Below, one piece after another: positions 1 to 14,269 of a stretch of DNA of 64,000 nt. The notes under the pieces are model-generated. The model made no database searches. It worked only from the letters and a program-made list of their open reading frames with translations, and was not told the origin of the DNA. The position numbers were made by a program, and so were the translations under genes. The stretch's first letter is position 1; each line of letters begins with the position of its first letter. This stretch comes from Ceratopteris richardii (lineage: Eukaryota; Streptophyta; Polypodiopsida; Polypodiales; Pteridaceae), in contig CM035417.1 in NCBI GenBank assembly GCA_020310875.1, forward strand, positions 92,601,712 through 92,665,711, read 5' to 3'.

Positions 1-520
1 GTCACGTGGTACTCTATCCATACTTTATCATTTATTTGGGATTTATTGAAGAATTTGAAAACCCTCCAAAGGTATTTGCATCTTTTTAGACTTGTACCTT
101 AACATATACGTAAGAACAAGATTCTCAATATTCTCCCCCTCAAGTTCCAAAGGGTATTTCCTTCATGCTAAGAATATATTTGAATTTTTAAAGATTTGGT
201 CCATAAAAGGATTCGGTGAAGATATATGCAACCTGATCCTTGGTTACAACAAAAGAAACCAACGCCTCATTGTTTATGGCCTTCTCTTAAGCCAAATGGT
301 AGTGTACCTCTATATGTTTTGTCTTAGCATGAAGAATAGGATATGAGTGCATAAATATACTACCCAAGTTCTACCCATATATCAATGGCACATCAACTTG
401 CACATTCAAGTCATGAAACAACTTCTTAAACCATATAATCTCAGTAGTATCCAATACTAGACGTCTATACTCATCCTTTGTAGAAGATAAAGCAACTATG
501 GGTTGCTTTTTTTATCTCAT
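1..520 (-). mobile_element. Old Ty1/copia remnant G (3' LTR edge and RNase H part)
   Basis: On the minus strand the stretch from about 150 to 520 reads as the RNase H end of a copia polyprotein. The wording around 'KKQPIVALSST' near 490-520 is recognisable, followed by the region that normally carries the tryptophan and acidic residues. A purine-rich tract on the minus strand at about 131-143 (CTCCCCCTC on plus) fits a polypurine tract, so bases 1 to about 130 would be the edge of its 3' LTR, which runs off the window. The element is broken many times and is probably old. Family is supported by gene order only; lineage is not assignable. Confidence 0.6.
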
Positions 521-639
521 TAGTTTTTGTTCATAGAAAGTTTCCATATCATGATTAAATTTCAAACAACATCATTTATGGTTTGAAGAAAAATCAAGGT
601 ACTTCGAGTTAGATATTAGTTCAGTATTCACTCAAGTGT

Positions 640-1999
<1,360 letters not shown>

Positions 2000-2000
<1 letters not shown>

Positions 2001-2855
2001 AGTGATCCCACATGGTTCTCACTTCACTTGAGTTTATGCTTATTATTGGAAACAACGACAGCAAGATCGTTGCTTAACCTAGTCACCCCTATGTGCTTTA
2101 CTCCCACATTTGGTTATCACTATCTCTCTCTCCATGTTTTAGTAGTCCCTATTTTCTTCATGCATTGTTACCAAGGTCTTACTTCCTTCACATCCTATCT
2201 ATTTGTAATGATGTTAACCTAGTTTAAAAGGTACTCTAGTAACTCAAATTTGGATGTAGTATCCATTTCTATCTCGATGCAATCTTTGAAAAATAATTGT
2301 AGGAGTGAAAATTGAATTTTTCTACTACTCTTTGTGTATGAAACATACTAAATAGTGTGCCTTATAACATTTGTTTCTCATTACAAAATCAATCATTTAG
2401 AATTATGTTAGGATTTTGACAAATCCTATTCAGTGAAATTTTATTTTCTAAAAGTTTTTTGATCATCCTAGTTTTGAGAGTGCATATGTGGAAGCATAAA
2501 GTCAAACATGTACTCACAATGAAAAGAATGTGAGAATCAAAAGAGTGAGTAGCCATGAAATGAGAAAACTCACATATTGTTTAGATTGAGCTCACCAAGA
2601 GAATGGGGTGATCTCTCTAGCTTCTAATCATGTACAACTTGAGAAGATAGCCTCCTTACATAGATAATTTGGAGGAGGCTGTGCCAAAGTACATCAAATG
2701 TGGGATAAATATTTTTGACGAAGAATGAATATAAAAGTAGAAGATAGATGGAAAGAGTCCCAAAAGGGAATAAAGAATATGAAAAAAAGATGCTCTTATA
2801 GAAATAAGTTAAAATAGATAAATAACGGTAAATATGGAAAGTAGTAGATCATTTT
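2000..2855. other. No gene seen; retroelement-like flank
   Basis: No coding pattern is supported here. The left part is probably the remainder of the F 3' LTR. The right part (about 2,490-2,855) directly precedes a polypurine-like tract of element H and could be the H 3' LTR, starting near TGTGGAAGCA, but no second copy exists in the window to confirm this. Confidence 0.4.
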
Positions 2856-2859
2856 GTCA

Positions 2860-3800
2860 AAACCCCCTCTATAATTACATTTTTAAGAAGCCCAATGCTA
2901 TAGGTCTATAGGTCTACCAAGTGCTAGAGTGGAGGTAGAGGTGAAGTCTTCATGAACATATCCACCAAAATCTTTGATGAAGTGAAATACTCCAAAGAGA
3001 TATCAAAGAATGAATTCTTATCTCACATGGAATGGTGCTAGATCTTGATGTGCTTTGTTCAAGCTTGAAACACTCGATTCTTGGAAATGTTCAAGGCAAA
3101 ATGACTATTAATGTGGATACATGTAGGTGGGTCTGGAAAAATACCAATATCTGATAATACATGTGAAAATCAAATGACTTCACAAACTCTAAAACATGAT
3201 GTTTAGTAATCACCCTTGATTGATCAAATTGCAACTATGAATTGCTTCGTACTTGCCCAAGAGATGGATCCCAAGTCAATCAAGAACATATGTGTTGAAG
3301 TGAAATGATAAGAATCTAGATCTCTAGCCTAATCAAAATTCAAGTAACGAATGAGATGAATATTACCTCTCTATCAAAGAGTATGATATTGGGTGAGGGC
3401 AAAATACTAGAATGAATTCAAAGATGCCATCCAATGGTTCTCATAAAGTTGATGGGAGAACTGATTGAGAACATCCATTGCATAGGAGATAGCTCGCCTA
3501 GTGTAGGATGAGTAGAGAGCCAACATGCTCTCAATAATCATGCATATCAAGTAATGGAGTAGTATCCTCCTCTGTGAGCTTGGTGATGGGATTCAAAGGT
3601 ATAGAGCTGGAGTGACACTCTTCCATGTTGTATTCATAAAAGTAAATTAGAATACAACTTTCTTTGTGAAAGAAATGTATCTTTTTGTAGTTTCCACATC
3701 CACATGCCTAAAAAGTAATGTAGAAGACTAAGATCTATCATAGAATACTCTTAATGAATTTATAATATTAAAATTTGTATAAAGAGCTTGAAGAAACTCT
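2860..3800 (-). mobile_element. Old Ty1/copia remnant H (RNase H and RT part)
   Basis: The minus strand reads as a decayed copia 3' coding end. The plus-strand run ACCCCCTCTA near 2,862 is a polypurine tract in the minus sense. At about 2,940-3,140 lie the final RNase H blocks, with the region that aligns to 'KHIE..YHF.RE' of other copia elements. At about 3,420-3,520 the sequence resembles the RT to RNase H linker ('TRPD.SYAV..LSQF' type). It is broken many times. There is no 5' half and no recognisable second LTR. Confidence 0.55.
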
Positions 3801-3944
3801 TCTTCTCTTTTCCAATACTAGACTACATACAATTTGTAGTGAGAAAAAGTCGAACATTCAAGGGAACATCCACTAAGAGCATTCGTCTCATCAATAAAGA
3901 ATAAGATAGATGTTTGCACACTTTCTTTCCTTAGAAAGATAGAA

Positions 3945-3965
3945 AGAGAGAGAGAGAGAGAGAGA
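3945..3965. repeat. (GA)n microsatellite, about 21 bp
   Basis: A short run of GA dinucleotides sits in a purine-rich stretch between elements H and A3. Confidence 0.9.
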
Positions 3966-4214
3966 TAGAAAGTGAGAAAAAAGATAAGTAGCAGAGAGCC
4001 AAAATGAGGGAGTGATAGATCTTTGTCAAACCACAAGAAATGGAGTTCGAATTTGGAGAACTGAATTCCATATCAACGGGAATTCATTCACTTTGCATTT
4101 ACTATATATCTTACTCTTCACATCCATTTCTTGATTGCTATTTCTTTTACCATACAAGCATCTCTTTTGGCTCATTCACTAATCCACTTATTATAGCCGT
4201 CTCCATCTATCATC
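3966..4214. other. Unassigned spacer between H and A3
   Basis: No gene, repeat or structural RNA is recognised. The sequence is pyrimidine-rich at its right end, where family-A integrase similarity begins. Confidence 0.4.
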
Positions 4215-6578
4215 CCACTCTCTCACTTTCAATGGATATACCCATGCATGCTTAGAAAAATCATCAATGAAAGTCATGACGTAAAGGTAGTTCCCAAAAG
4301 AAGGTGTTTGCATATGACTACAAACATCATTTTGAGCAAGCTGCAATTTCTAAGTAGCTCGTACTAAACCAGCTTTAAGGAAGGATGAAAACTACTTCTA
4401 TCCCAAAATACAACCTTCATAGACATGTCTACTAGGTGCTTCAAGTTTGGGTAGAGAGGACACCATTTTAGATTTCTACAAGCGTAGCAAACTAGCAAAC
4501 TTCAGATGACCAAAGCATGCATGCCAAAGCTTTACATCTGACATAGCCTAAGAATCTCGAACTACACATGCTGAATCATTCATAGATTTTCCATAAACTA
4601 TGAGCTTATATAGCCCAAGTCATAAAATGCCAGAAGCAATAATGACATTGCCATTTGATAGATCATGAACTGTACATCTATCATCAAAAAATTTCACAAC
4701 CAAGCCGATCTTGGAAAATGTTGAAATTGATAACATATTTTTCTTGATCCCTTGCACAAACCAAGCATCCAACAATCTAAAAGAACTACCATCAACAGTA
4801 CTCAGAATGATCTTACCAACTCCCATGACAGGATAAGAGGAGTTTTTGGCACATATCACACTATTCCTTGTTGGGGCAAGCTCAAGTGAAGAAACTATGT
4901 TGCGAGGTAATATGTTTGGTTGCCCCACTATCAAAGTGCCAAACATCTCAGTCTATTGCAAACATACACCCTTCATGAGAAGATGGTTCATAACTACAAA
5001 TATTAGTACATGTCCATTATTCATTCTGCACAAGATTTGTAGACTTTGATTTGGTTGTAGAGGCCTCTGCAACACAATTCAAGCCTCCTTTTTCTTTGCC
5101 TCTTTCACAGCTAGTTTTCGACAACTCTTTATGACATGATCATTTCCTTTACAGTATTTGAAAAACAATTTTTGCTTTTCTGCTTTCTTCTCATTTTTTT
5201 CATCCTTCTTTGATTGTGTCAACTTAGCTAATTTCTACTTACTAGCAGATGAGCTCCATTAACCTTTGCCCTTTTGACTAGCCAAGAAAGCTTGATCTAC
5301 AACATGCATAATGGACCTGTTCTCCCTAGATTGATCTTCCTGCAATAGAACAATGACTAACTCCTCAAATGTTAAGCCATTTGGATCGCCTTTTATCATC
5401 AATCAAAGAGTAGAAGCAAAACTTGGATATGAATCTAGAAGACCATTTAGAACAACCTACACAAGTGAACTGTCTAGCAAGACTTCATCAACAAAAATCA
5501 ATTGCTGCTTCAAATCTTTGATCTTTGTCAAAAAATTGTCAATGGTATCCTTCATTCATGTGCTCACTCTCCAACTATAAGTTTCAGAGGTAAGCAACAT
5601 GATCCTCATTCCTTGCAGTGGTAAGTCTATCCCAAGCATCCTTTGCTATTTTGAAAGAGTGAATGTGAGGAATAATGGCACGTTTGATAGACATGGCTAT
5701 CAATACATGTGCCCGAGAATCTCTCCCATCCCAACAAGGTTGCTTTGCAATAGGTGCAGTAGGAACCATAGCACCAACAGGAATCTGAAGAGCATTGTCT
5801 TTAATATCACGTGCATCACCTTCAGTACCTGTATTTGTAGATGTAGTAGGATGTTTTTCAACACCCTCCACAATATTCCATAATCCTTTTGGCACCAGTA
5901 CATGATGCATAATATATGCCCATAATGGGTAATTGGTACCATTCAACTATCCTCAATAGTTTACATACAAAATACATCACTTCTTTTAGTCATGGCCATT
6001 GAAAAAAATACCTTGATACAGAAAAATGATCGTATCTCAAAAAGTTGAATAGGAGTACCCTGTCAAGTTTTGCTAACCTTGTAGTAGACTTTGAGCAGCA
6101 TATACTAGCAAACCAAAACTTGTATATATGTTTCGCACAAAAAGATGAAATCGTCTGCACAAGCATTACAATAGTGCATTTGGAGGCTGAAATGAGCTCA
6201 AATCATGATTTCAACATGACAGAGCGAATCAATTTTGAACTCCTAATCACGTTAAATATGCTCACCAATCTTCATGCGATTCTGATACTATGACTGGAGG
6301 GGTTTCGATGATGCCCTAAATGAAGTGATGACCTGCTTTGGTACTAATTGTTGGAGTTTGAGGTCTGCAAAAGCATGCGAATAGCACAAGGAAGAAGAAG
6401 AAGCTTGGAGCAAAACACACAATACTGATTGTATTACCAAGAGAATGAACAAAGATAAGTGACCCATTAGGGTTATAGGCATATATACAAGCCGAGGGAA
6501 AAAACCTCTTAAAGAGGGAAAAAATTGCCCCGATGGTCCTAGTGTGTTCACACACATCACTACCAAAATATATCAACA
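4215..6578 (-). mobile_element. Ty1/copia family A, 5' fragment A3
   Basis: This stretch is clearly the same family as A2 and A1. Reading the minus strand from the right: a 230-bp 5' LTR (6,349-6,578), leader, gag at about 5,050-5,950 (the start resembles 'NGTNYPLWAYIMHHVLV'), the protease region at about 4,600-4,960 ('ICAKNSSYPVMGVGKI'), the GAG-pre-integrase block, and the first part of the integrase to about 4,215. The second half of pol and the 3' LTR are not present. It is broken many times, more diverged than A2, and so probably older. No target duplication can be defined because only one end survives. Confidence 0.85.
6349..6578 (-). repeat. 5' LTR of fragment A3 (230 bp)
   Basis: It starts TGTTGGAGTT and ends ATATATCAACA, the same termini as the A1 and A2 LTRs. 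A TGGTACTAAT-like stretch directly to its left is a decayed primer binding site in the minus sense. Confidence 0.85.
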
Positions 6579-6689
6579 AAAAACTCTAAGGCCTCCCTAT
6601 CCAAGAAATACATTAAATCCTCTTCCATAGAGCTCACTATTCAAACCAATATTTATTCATATCCACTAAACAAATCGATTTAGTAACCT

Positions 6690-8010
6690 CAATATCATCA
6701 CATGAATGGATCTTTGATAATGGTTCATCATCCCATATGTGCAAAGATCACAACTCCTTTCAAGAACTCAAGAAACATAAATTTCAATCAGACCTTGGCA
6801 AAATAAGAGCTTGTCTATTGAAGGAAAATGCAAGGTTAGTATCACTATCCACAAGGGAGAATACAAGGCACTTATCAATGTGTTCTTTGTGCCCCTATGC
6901 ATGAACCTCTTATCAATTAAAGACCTCATGAATCATCACAAACAATTTCTTTTTTAATGATACATCAATCAAAATTATCGACCCTTCCAAACAAAAGTCA
7001 TTCCTAAGGGTATTGAAGATAAAGGGCTCTACACAATTTCCTGCTTCTTCTTAAAAGAATGAACAAAATTATGGCATGAAAGAGACAGAAACACTTCATA
7101 TCTTCAAAAGATTGCATCTTCCCACCTTGTCAAAGACTTTCCCAAGGTAATTTAACTTGAGGATGTTATCCAACCATGCACACAAGGAAAACAACATAGG
7201 GTACTTGTTCCAATGGATGCATCAATTAGAGCCAAGATTCCACTTGCTCTAGTTCATATGGACCTTTGTGGTCCTATGATTACCCCTTCTCTCATATGAT
7301 TCCTCTATCTTTTTCTCTTAGTAGATGACACACTAGATCTATTTGGGTGTATCTTCTCAAGTCCAAATATGAGGCCTTCTTAGTGTGCTTGTTAGTATAT
7401 GACACACTAGGTCAAAGAATGAACATATCAAGTGGATAACAATTCATCCACCTTATTAAAGACCATATGATCAAATGCTGGTGGTGATTTTTTTATGACC
7501 TAAAACATCACACAATAACCATTTCAAAGCACATCATCTTTGATGAACATTCTAAGTACTCAAAGGATCAACCACCTAACTCCTGGCCAACTATCTACAC
7601 TTGAGACAGGGATAAATTTGTCTCTAAACATAGTTCTAATGCTAACACTTTACAACAAACAAGAAGACATCAAAGACTTATGGAAAGGAAAAATAAAAGA
7701 GCATAATCACTTGGAAAATTTTGCATTGATGTATAGAACAAACCAAATCCCTAAACCCTCCACCTACAAAGAATAAAAGTATAGTCCAAAATGCAAAGAA
7801 GCAATGCAAAGTGAGATCCAATATATTCAAGAAAAGAAAATTTTGACACTCACACCTAGGGCACCTAACCATCAAGTCATTGAGGTTAAGTGGATCTATA
7901 AGATCAAATGGAACATTAGAGAAATAAAAATCCCACATAGTTGCCAAGGGATGCAAGCAAAAGCATGGCCCTGTCTATGAAGAAACATTTCCTCCCACAA
8001 CATAGTTTAC
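6690..8010 (+). mobile_element. Old Ty1/copia remnant I (protease, integrase, RT start)
   Basis: Plus-strand reading gives, in order, a copia protease signature at about 6,700 ('WIFDNGSSSHM'), a GAG-pre-integrase to integrase stretch at about 7,160-7,390 ('LVHMDLCGPMITPS', then a 'VDD' and 'KSKYEAF' region), and the start of reverse transcriptase at about 7,800-7,960 ('VIEVKWIYKIKWN'). Order and spacing fit copia pol. Neither LTR is recognisable and the frame is interrupted many times. It lies on the opposite strand to most elements here. Confidence 0.65.
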
Positions 8011-8841
8011 CATGATATGCATGATGCTTGCACTTAGTTCTCATTGAAATCAATAGTAGAAAATCAAGCTCCATACAATCATGTGGTTCAGTTTGAGAGC
8101 CACTAGTCTCTTAGTGTCTTTCATGTAGTACATGATGATGCAATCAAGAAAGAGCACTTTGTAGTAATGTTGCAAGGAAAGGCCACTAATTGGCTTATGC
8201 AATATGGTATGCCTTCCCTTTTTTATTCTCACAACTTGAAGGTCTAGTTTTTAGAACATTTTTAGATTGAGAGAACACCAGAGGAGGTACTAAGGAAGTT
8301 AAAAAGAATCAAGATATATGATTTTATGGTAGAAGTTTATGTACAAAAAGTTTGAAACTTATTGACTAGATTACAAAAGAATTAAAAGATGTATTTTCCA
8401 TAGATTGGGGATTATTTTTATAGCGGACTCGATCTCCAGCTTAAACGTGTAGTTATAGGTCATGCACCCAGGAAAAGTGACCACGATTTTATGGAATCTC
8501 TTAGGGAAAGTAGAAGTGTTGAAAGAGAGTATGGCATGACACATAAAATATCCAATAATAAGAAGAAAAAATTGTAAGATGATTTAGATGGATAGGATTT
8601 AGGTGCCAAAAGTACTAAAACTAAAGAGGAATCTACAATTGAGTCTAAATTTAAAAGTGAGTTTAAGGACCAACAGCATGAAGAGCATTGGATCTCGAAA
8701 AGAAAGAAAAGAAAGTACAAAGCATGCAAAAAAGCAAAAATATTAAATATACTCCATACCCCACCCTCAACTGACCACGAATTATCCTTGGTGCTCTAAG
8801 TTGTAAGGCCCACATTATGAGGAAAAGCCATTCAGAGAGCC
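8011..8841. other. Unassigned stretch left of element E
   Basis: No recognisable domain. Plus-strand frames around 8,460-8,760 are lysine- and serine-rich and may be decayed gag-like sequence, but I cannot name it. A purine-rich patch near 8,690-8,730 (AAAGCATGCAAAAAAG) has a close match near 16,650-16,680, which suggests a dispersed repeat. Element E later inserted at its right end. Confidence 0.35.
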
Positions 8842-8846
8842 CAGAC
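8842..8846. repeat. Target site duplication of E, left copy (CAGAC)
   Basis: CAGAC directly precedes the TGTTGGAGACC start of the left LTR and recurs directly after the right LTR. Confidence 0.9.
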
Positions 8847-9836
8847 TGTTGGAGACCTCTAAATCTCCAAAGGTTTGATCTATACTGATTTAAGATCACC
8901 TATATATCAGTTATGGATCAAACTTTACACAAATGTTATATTCATTTACCAAAACTTTCAACTATCACTTCTCTAAGTGAAAATCTTCATTCTTCAATAG
9001 TCTGCTTCACTGATTGACTTCATTACCTGCACATATCTTCAGATTTCTTCAAACCAATGATGCACATATCTCCACACTACCTTTGCACAATCATATCAAC
9101 CATTAGTCCTTCAGAAGAATCATTAAAACTTTAATTTGATCCTTAAGTTCAAAAGTATGTCAGAAATTGTCTTCCTGAACAAGTGACTTTGACATAGGTA
9201 ACTTCTAAGGTTGATTTCTCGCAACACATATCCCGTTTTTCTAAATGCTTTTAGCCATAGCTTCCTTACCTTCTAACTTAGATTTTGAATGCTCATTCAT
9301 CAAAAACTTTACACTGAGCACTGAGATCTAAGGAAAACATTGACACGAAAAAGTGTGTGACTCTAAGAGGTCTATCGACAGACTTTACATACACATGTTC
9401 CTATTGATCATACTCACATCATCAAAAGAATTAGACCATGAAACTTTGAACATAGCTTCATTAGCTTCTAGATTGGATGTGTACAAAAGGATTTCCGATC
9501 CACATGATCAGACTGAGAGAAATCTACGAAATACTCGTCGCTATTTTCTGAAGATGACTCTCTTCTCATCTATCTCTATGACACTTGTCTTCTAATGACT
9601 CTCTCATGTATTTCTTTACATCCTTGACTTATATACATATGATTCTAGACTTATCCCATTTCTATTACATTAATCCTTATCATCCTAAGGATTACCTATA
9701 TTCATAGTACAAGAATTTCCACTTGTAATGTACATATGTATACAAGCTATCATTCTAAAATCTCTTCACTTTCTCAAATGACTTCTTGAACTTCAACCTG
9801 GTTATTGACTTGTTTCAAGCTCTTTTTTGTTCCAAA
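8847..9836 (-). repeat. 3' LTR of element E (about 990 bp)
   Basis: It begins TGTTGGAGACC and ends near TTGTTCCAA. It is followed by AGATCCCCCTC, a polypurine tract in the minus sense. The segment from about 9,493 matches the right LTR closely. Confidence 0.85.
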
Positions 9837-12800
9837 AGATCCCCCTCAATCACTAATTGTGATTATTGCATTCTTCTTTACATCCAAGCTTTTTGTTAAC
9901 ATATCTGCAACTTGTTCTTTTGTTGAAGTATACAACACTTCAATCTCTTTACCAAGTACCTTTTCCCTCAAGAAATGATATTGAATCTCTATATGCTTAG
10001 TTCTAGCATGAAAAACAGGGTTAGCTGCCAAATATAATGAACTCATATTGTCTCCAAAAATAATTGGAGTACTCTGATCAGTTCCAAAACTCTTCAACAA
10101 AGTCTTTAACCATATCACTTCTTTTGCAGCCTCTACCATTCCTTTATACTCAGCTTCTTTAGATGACAAAGCAACTGTATGTTGCTTCTTTGAGCACCAA
10201 GAAACTAATTTATCTCCAATATAACAGAGATACCCATGAGTAGACCTTCTATCATCTGAATCACCTGCCCAATCTGCATCACTAAATACTTTGATTCTTG
10301 TATCAGAAGTAAATCCATAATACAAACCTTCACTTAGGGTTCTTTTGATATATCTGAGTACCCTTTGAGCTGCAATCCAATGATTCTTCTTTGGACAATT
10401 TATAAATTGTGATAACACACCTACTGCATATGATAGATCTGGCCTTGTCAACATAGCATAGATTAGACTACCTACCAAACTCTGATATTTCTTCATATCA
10501 TTAAATTATTCACCTCCATATCTGCTCAACTTATGATTTACCTCCAATGGTGTAGTTGAAGACTTGCAATCTTCCATTTTGAACTTGATCAGAAGATTCT
10601 TCAAGTATCTCTCTTGTGTAACATATACTCCATGTTGAGTATACACAATCTGCATTCCTAAGAAATAAGATAAGTCTCCCAAATCACTTATCTTAAACTC
10701 CTTCTCTATTTTTTTCTTAAGTTCCTTGATTCCTTGAGCATCTGTACCTGTGACAATAATATCATCAACATAAATACACATGTATATGTGTCCATTTTCA
10801 CTTTCCTTCACTAGCAAGCTACTATCTGCCTTTGATGCTTGAAATCCACATTCATTCAAGAACTTAACAAGCTTGTAATTCCATGGTCTTGGGGCCTGCT
10901 TCAAACCATATAAAGCTCTCTTGAGCTTACACACATAATCTGATCCATTTGAATCTATGAAGCCTTCTGGTTGCTCCATGTACACTTCATCTGCAATGTA
11001 TCCATTCAGGAATGTATGCTTCACATCTAATTGTGATAATTTCCATTCAGGAATGTATTCTTCACATCTAATTGTGATAATTTCCATCCTTTACAAGCAG
11101 CAATAGCAGTCAATGATCTAATTGTAGACATCTTAGCAACAGGACTAAAGGTTTCATCATAATCTACCCCATAAGTTTGGGCATAACCTTTAACCACAAG
11201 TCTAGCCTTGTATCTAGACACTTTTCCATCTGCAAACCTTTTTGTTTTATATACCCACTTACATCCAATGAACTTCTGATTCTTTGGTCTTGGCACCAAC
11301 TCCCATGTTTCATTCTCAAGTAGAGGAGCATCATACTCTTCTTGCATTGCCTTCTCCCAATTCTGTTTACCTTTAGATTCTTCATATGTGATTGGATCCT
11401 CTTTTGTCTCCACAATGTAAGCATAATCTTTTGTTGTTAGGAAAGATGTATCATAGCTATACCTGATAGGTTCTTTTCTTTCTCTCAAGGATCTTCTAAC
11501 CTCTACACTTCTTGAAGTCTCAGCCACATTTGATTCTTGATCAAATCTTGGCCCATCTTCAACATTGTTCTGCAATTTACTTTTATAATCAATATATTCT
11601 TCATACACACTTACTTTTGTCTTCCTTTCCTTTGTATTTCTTTAACATCTGCATAATCATTTGTTGACTCTGTATACCATGTACTTTGCTCATCAAATGT
11701 AACATCTTTGGTAACAAGAAATTTCTTTGTGGATGGACTACACAATTTGTAACCCATCTGTTTATCATCATACCCAATAAACACATACTTCTCTGCTTTG
11801 GGTTCTACCTTATGTCTCAATTGTGAAGGAACATAAGCATATGCTAAACATCCAAATACCTTACAATGATCAAGAGTAGGTCTCTTACCCCACCATGCTT
11901 CATAAGGTGTTCTTCCATCCAAAGCTTTACAAGGTAACCTATTCACAAGGTATGTTGCAGTGTTGATAGCTTCTGCCCATAAATAATTTGGACAATTCTT
12001 TTCTTTCATCATTGCTCTTGCAAACTCTACAAGAGTTCTATTTCTTCTTTCTGCAACTCCATTTTGTTGAGGGGAGTACTTGCAAGTTACTTCTCTTTTT
12101 ATACTTGCATTCCACAAATAAACATCAAACTCTTTAGAGAAATACTCTCCCCCTCCATCTGATCTCAACCTCTTGAGCTTTTGTCCTGTAATCCTTTCTG
12201 CATAAGCATGATAATGCTTGAATGTCTTGAACACTTCTGATTTGTCCTTGATTACATATAAAGCAATCCATCTGGTTGCATCATCAACAAACAACACATA
12301 ATATCTGGATCCATTTATGCTATAGTCCCTTGAAGGACCCCACACATTTGTATGAACCAATTCAAGCATATTTGAATACTTGTACCCTGATTTATTGTAT
12401 GAACTTTTGTGTGCTTTACCTAATTGACAAGTTTCGCACTTGTACACCATGTGTTGCCCTTAAACATTTGGAAAACCAAGCACCACATCATTCTTTGACA
12501 TTTCCTTTATGGCTCTCATTGAAATGACCTAGCCTTTTATGCCATAGGTCTAATTCAGACATCTTTTGACTTCCATAAGTAAATAAAGCATGTCCCACAT
12601 TACCTTGGACTTTGAGAGTAAACAGCCTTCCTTCCTTTTTACCTACAATGATATTTCTATATCCCTGATTTGGATCTTGCACATAAACACCATCATTTGT
12701 GAATCTGACTTCATATCCCTTCTCCACAATTTGCCCTACACTTATCAAGTTTTTAGGAATAGGAGGAACATAAAGTACCTTGCTCAAGAGTGTACTTCCA

Positions 12801-13906
12801 CTCTTTGTCTTTACTGATCCAATGCTCTCCACTTTATGCTTGGTGTTGTCACCTGTTTGAACTGTATGTCCATTCACCTTTACTTCCATATCAGTCATCA
12901 ATGATATATTGCCACTCAGATGATTACTACATCCTGAGTCAATATAGAACACCCTTTGATTTTCTCCTAGTGCTTCATGAGTTGCATTCAAGATAAGAGT
13001 CATGTCATCCTTCTGATCTGATGCATAATTATAATAATTATTGTTGTAGGACTGAGGTTGAAAACTTCTTCCACCTCCTCTAGCATATGATGTCCTACCA
13101 CCTCTTTCTCTGAAGTTGCCTCTTTGGTTTCTACCTCCTCTACCTCTTTGATTGAAGCTCTGGCTATTACTTCCACCATTTTGATTGTTATACCAACAAT
13201 CATTTGCCAAATGATTGGTTCTGCCACAAATTCAACAAGCTTTAGTATTGTCTTTGTTCTTACCTCCTCTTCCTTTACCTCTGAAGTTCATCTTTCCTTT
13301 TGTAAAATTAGCTTGACTTGAAGTTCCTTCATCATCAGTTGATTGCTTCCCTTTTCCATTATTTTTCTTGTCCTTGGAGTACATAGCTTGACTTGCACTC
13401 CTATCGTTGTCTCCCTTAATGTCCTGCTCAAAAGTTAGCATCTGTCCTAGCAATTGATTAAGATCAAGAGTAAAGTGATCTAGTGACAATTTTATGGACA
13501 ATATGAAAGGCTTCCACTTCTCATCTCCTCTCAGACCTGTAAGTATTTTCCTTACCAACTTATCCTCTTCAATGTCTTCATCTACTGCTCCCAAGCTATC
13601 TGCAATATCCTTCATCCTTGCCACATAATCAGAAATTGATTGTGAACTCTTCTTCTTGAAAGTTGTGAATTCTGCCCATAATGAGGACTTCCTTGACTTG
13701 GTTGTGTGTTGGAAATGCTCTTCCAAAGCATTCTACACATCTATTGCACTTTCTAATCCTCTTATGTGAGGTAGAAGATAATCATTTAGAGCCATGTAAA
13801 TGATGCTCCTAGCTTGAGCATCCTTTCTCATCCAATTCTTCAAACCTGCAAGTTGCTCCCTAGTGGTGTGCCTCCATCCTCATGGACCAAGCTGGATTTT
13901 TGATCC

Positions 13907-14264
13907 ACATGATCAGACTGAGAGAAATCTACAAAATACTCGTCGCTATTTTTTGAAGATGACTCTCTTCTCATCTATCTCTATGACACTTGTCTTCTAA
14001 TGACTCTCTCATGTATTTCTTTACATCATTGACTTATATACATATGATTCTAGACTTATCCCACGTCTATTACATTACTCCTTATCATCCTAAGGATTAC
14101 CTATATTCATAGTACAAGAATTTCCACTTGTAATGTACATATGTATACAAGCTATCATTCTGAAATCTCTTCACTTTCTCAAATGACTTCTTGAACTTCA
14201 ACCTGGTCATTGACTTGCTTCAAGATCTTTGTAATCATCAATTTGTGATTTCTTTGTTCCAACA
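13907..14264 (-). repeat. 5' LTR of element E, partial (about 358 bp)
   Basis: It matches the last third of the left LTR and ends TTTGTTCCAACA directly against the right CAGAC. Confidence 0.88.
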
Positions 14265-14269
14265 CAGAC
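14265..14269. repeat. Target site duplication of E, right copy (CAGAC)
   Basis: Perfect match to the five bases before the left LTR. Confidence 0.9.

Larger units (their letters stand above)
8847..14264 (-). mobile_element. Ty1/copia element E
   Basis: A minus-strand element bounded by TGTTGGA...TCCAACA LTR termini and a perfect CAGAC duplication. The left (3') LTR is about 990 bp. The right (5') LTR is only partly present. Between them lie, right to left, gag at about 13,060-13,900 (an arginine/glycine-rich C-terminal part), protease at about 12,920-12,960 ('[10 protein letters not shown]'), GAG-pre-integrase, integrase at about 11,650-12,500 ('CETCQLGKAH', 'RSDGGGEYF', 'NGVAERRNR'), reverse transcriptase at about 10,500-11,500 ('YVDDIIVTG'), and RNase H at about 9,850-10,450 ('SDADWAGDSDDRRST'). 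It is broken, with about five breaks plus loss of material at the 5' end. The two LTRs differ by about 3% over the shared 320 bp, so it is fairly young. Confidence 0.92.
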
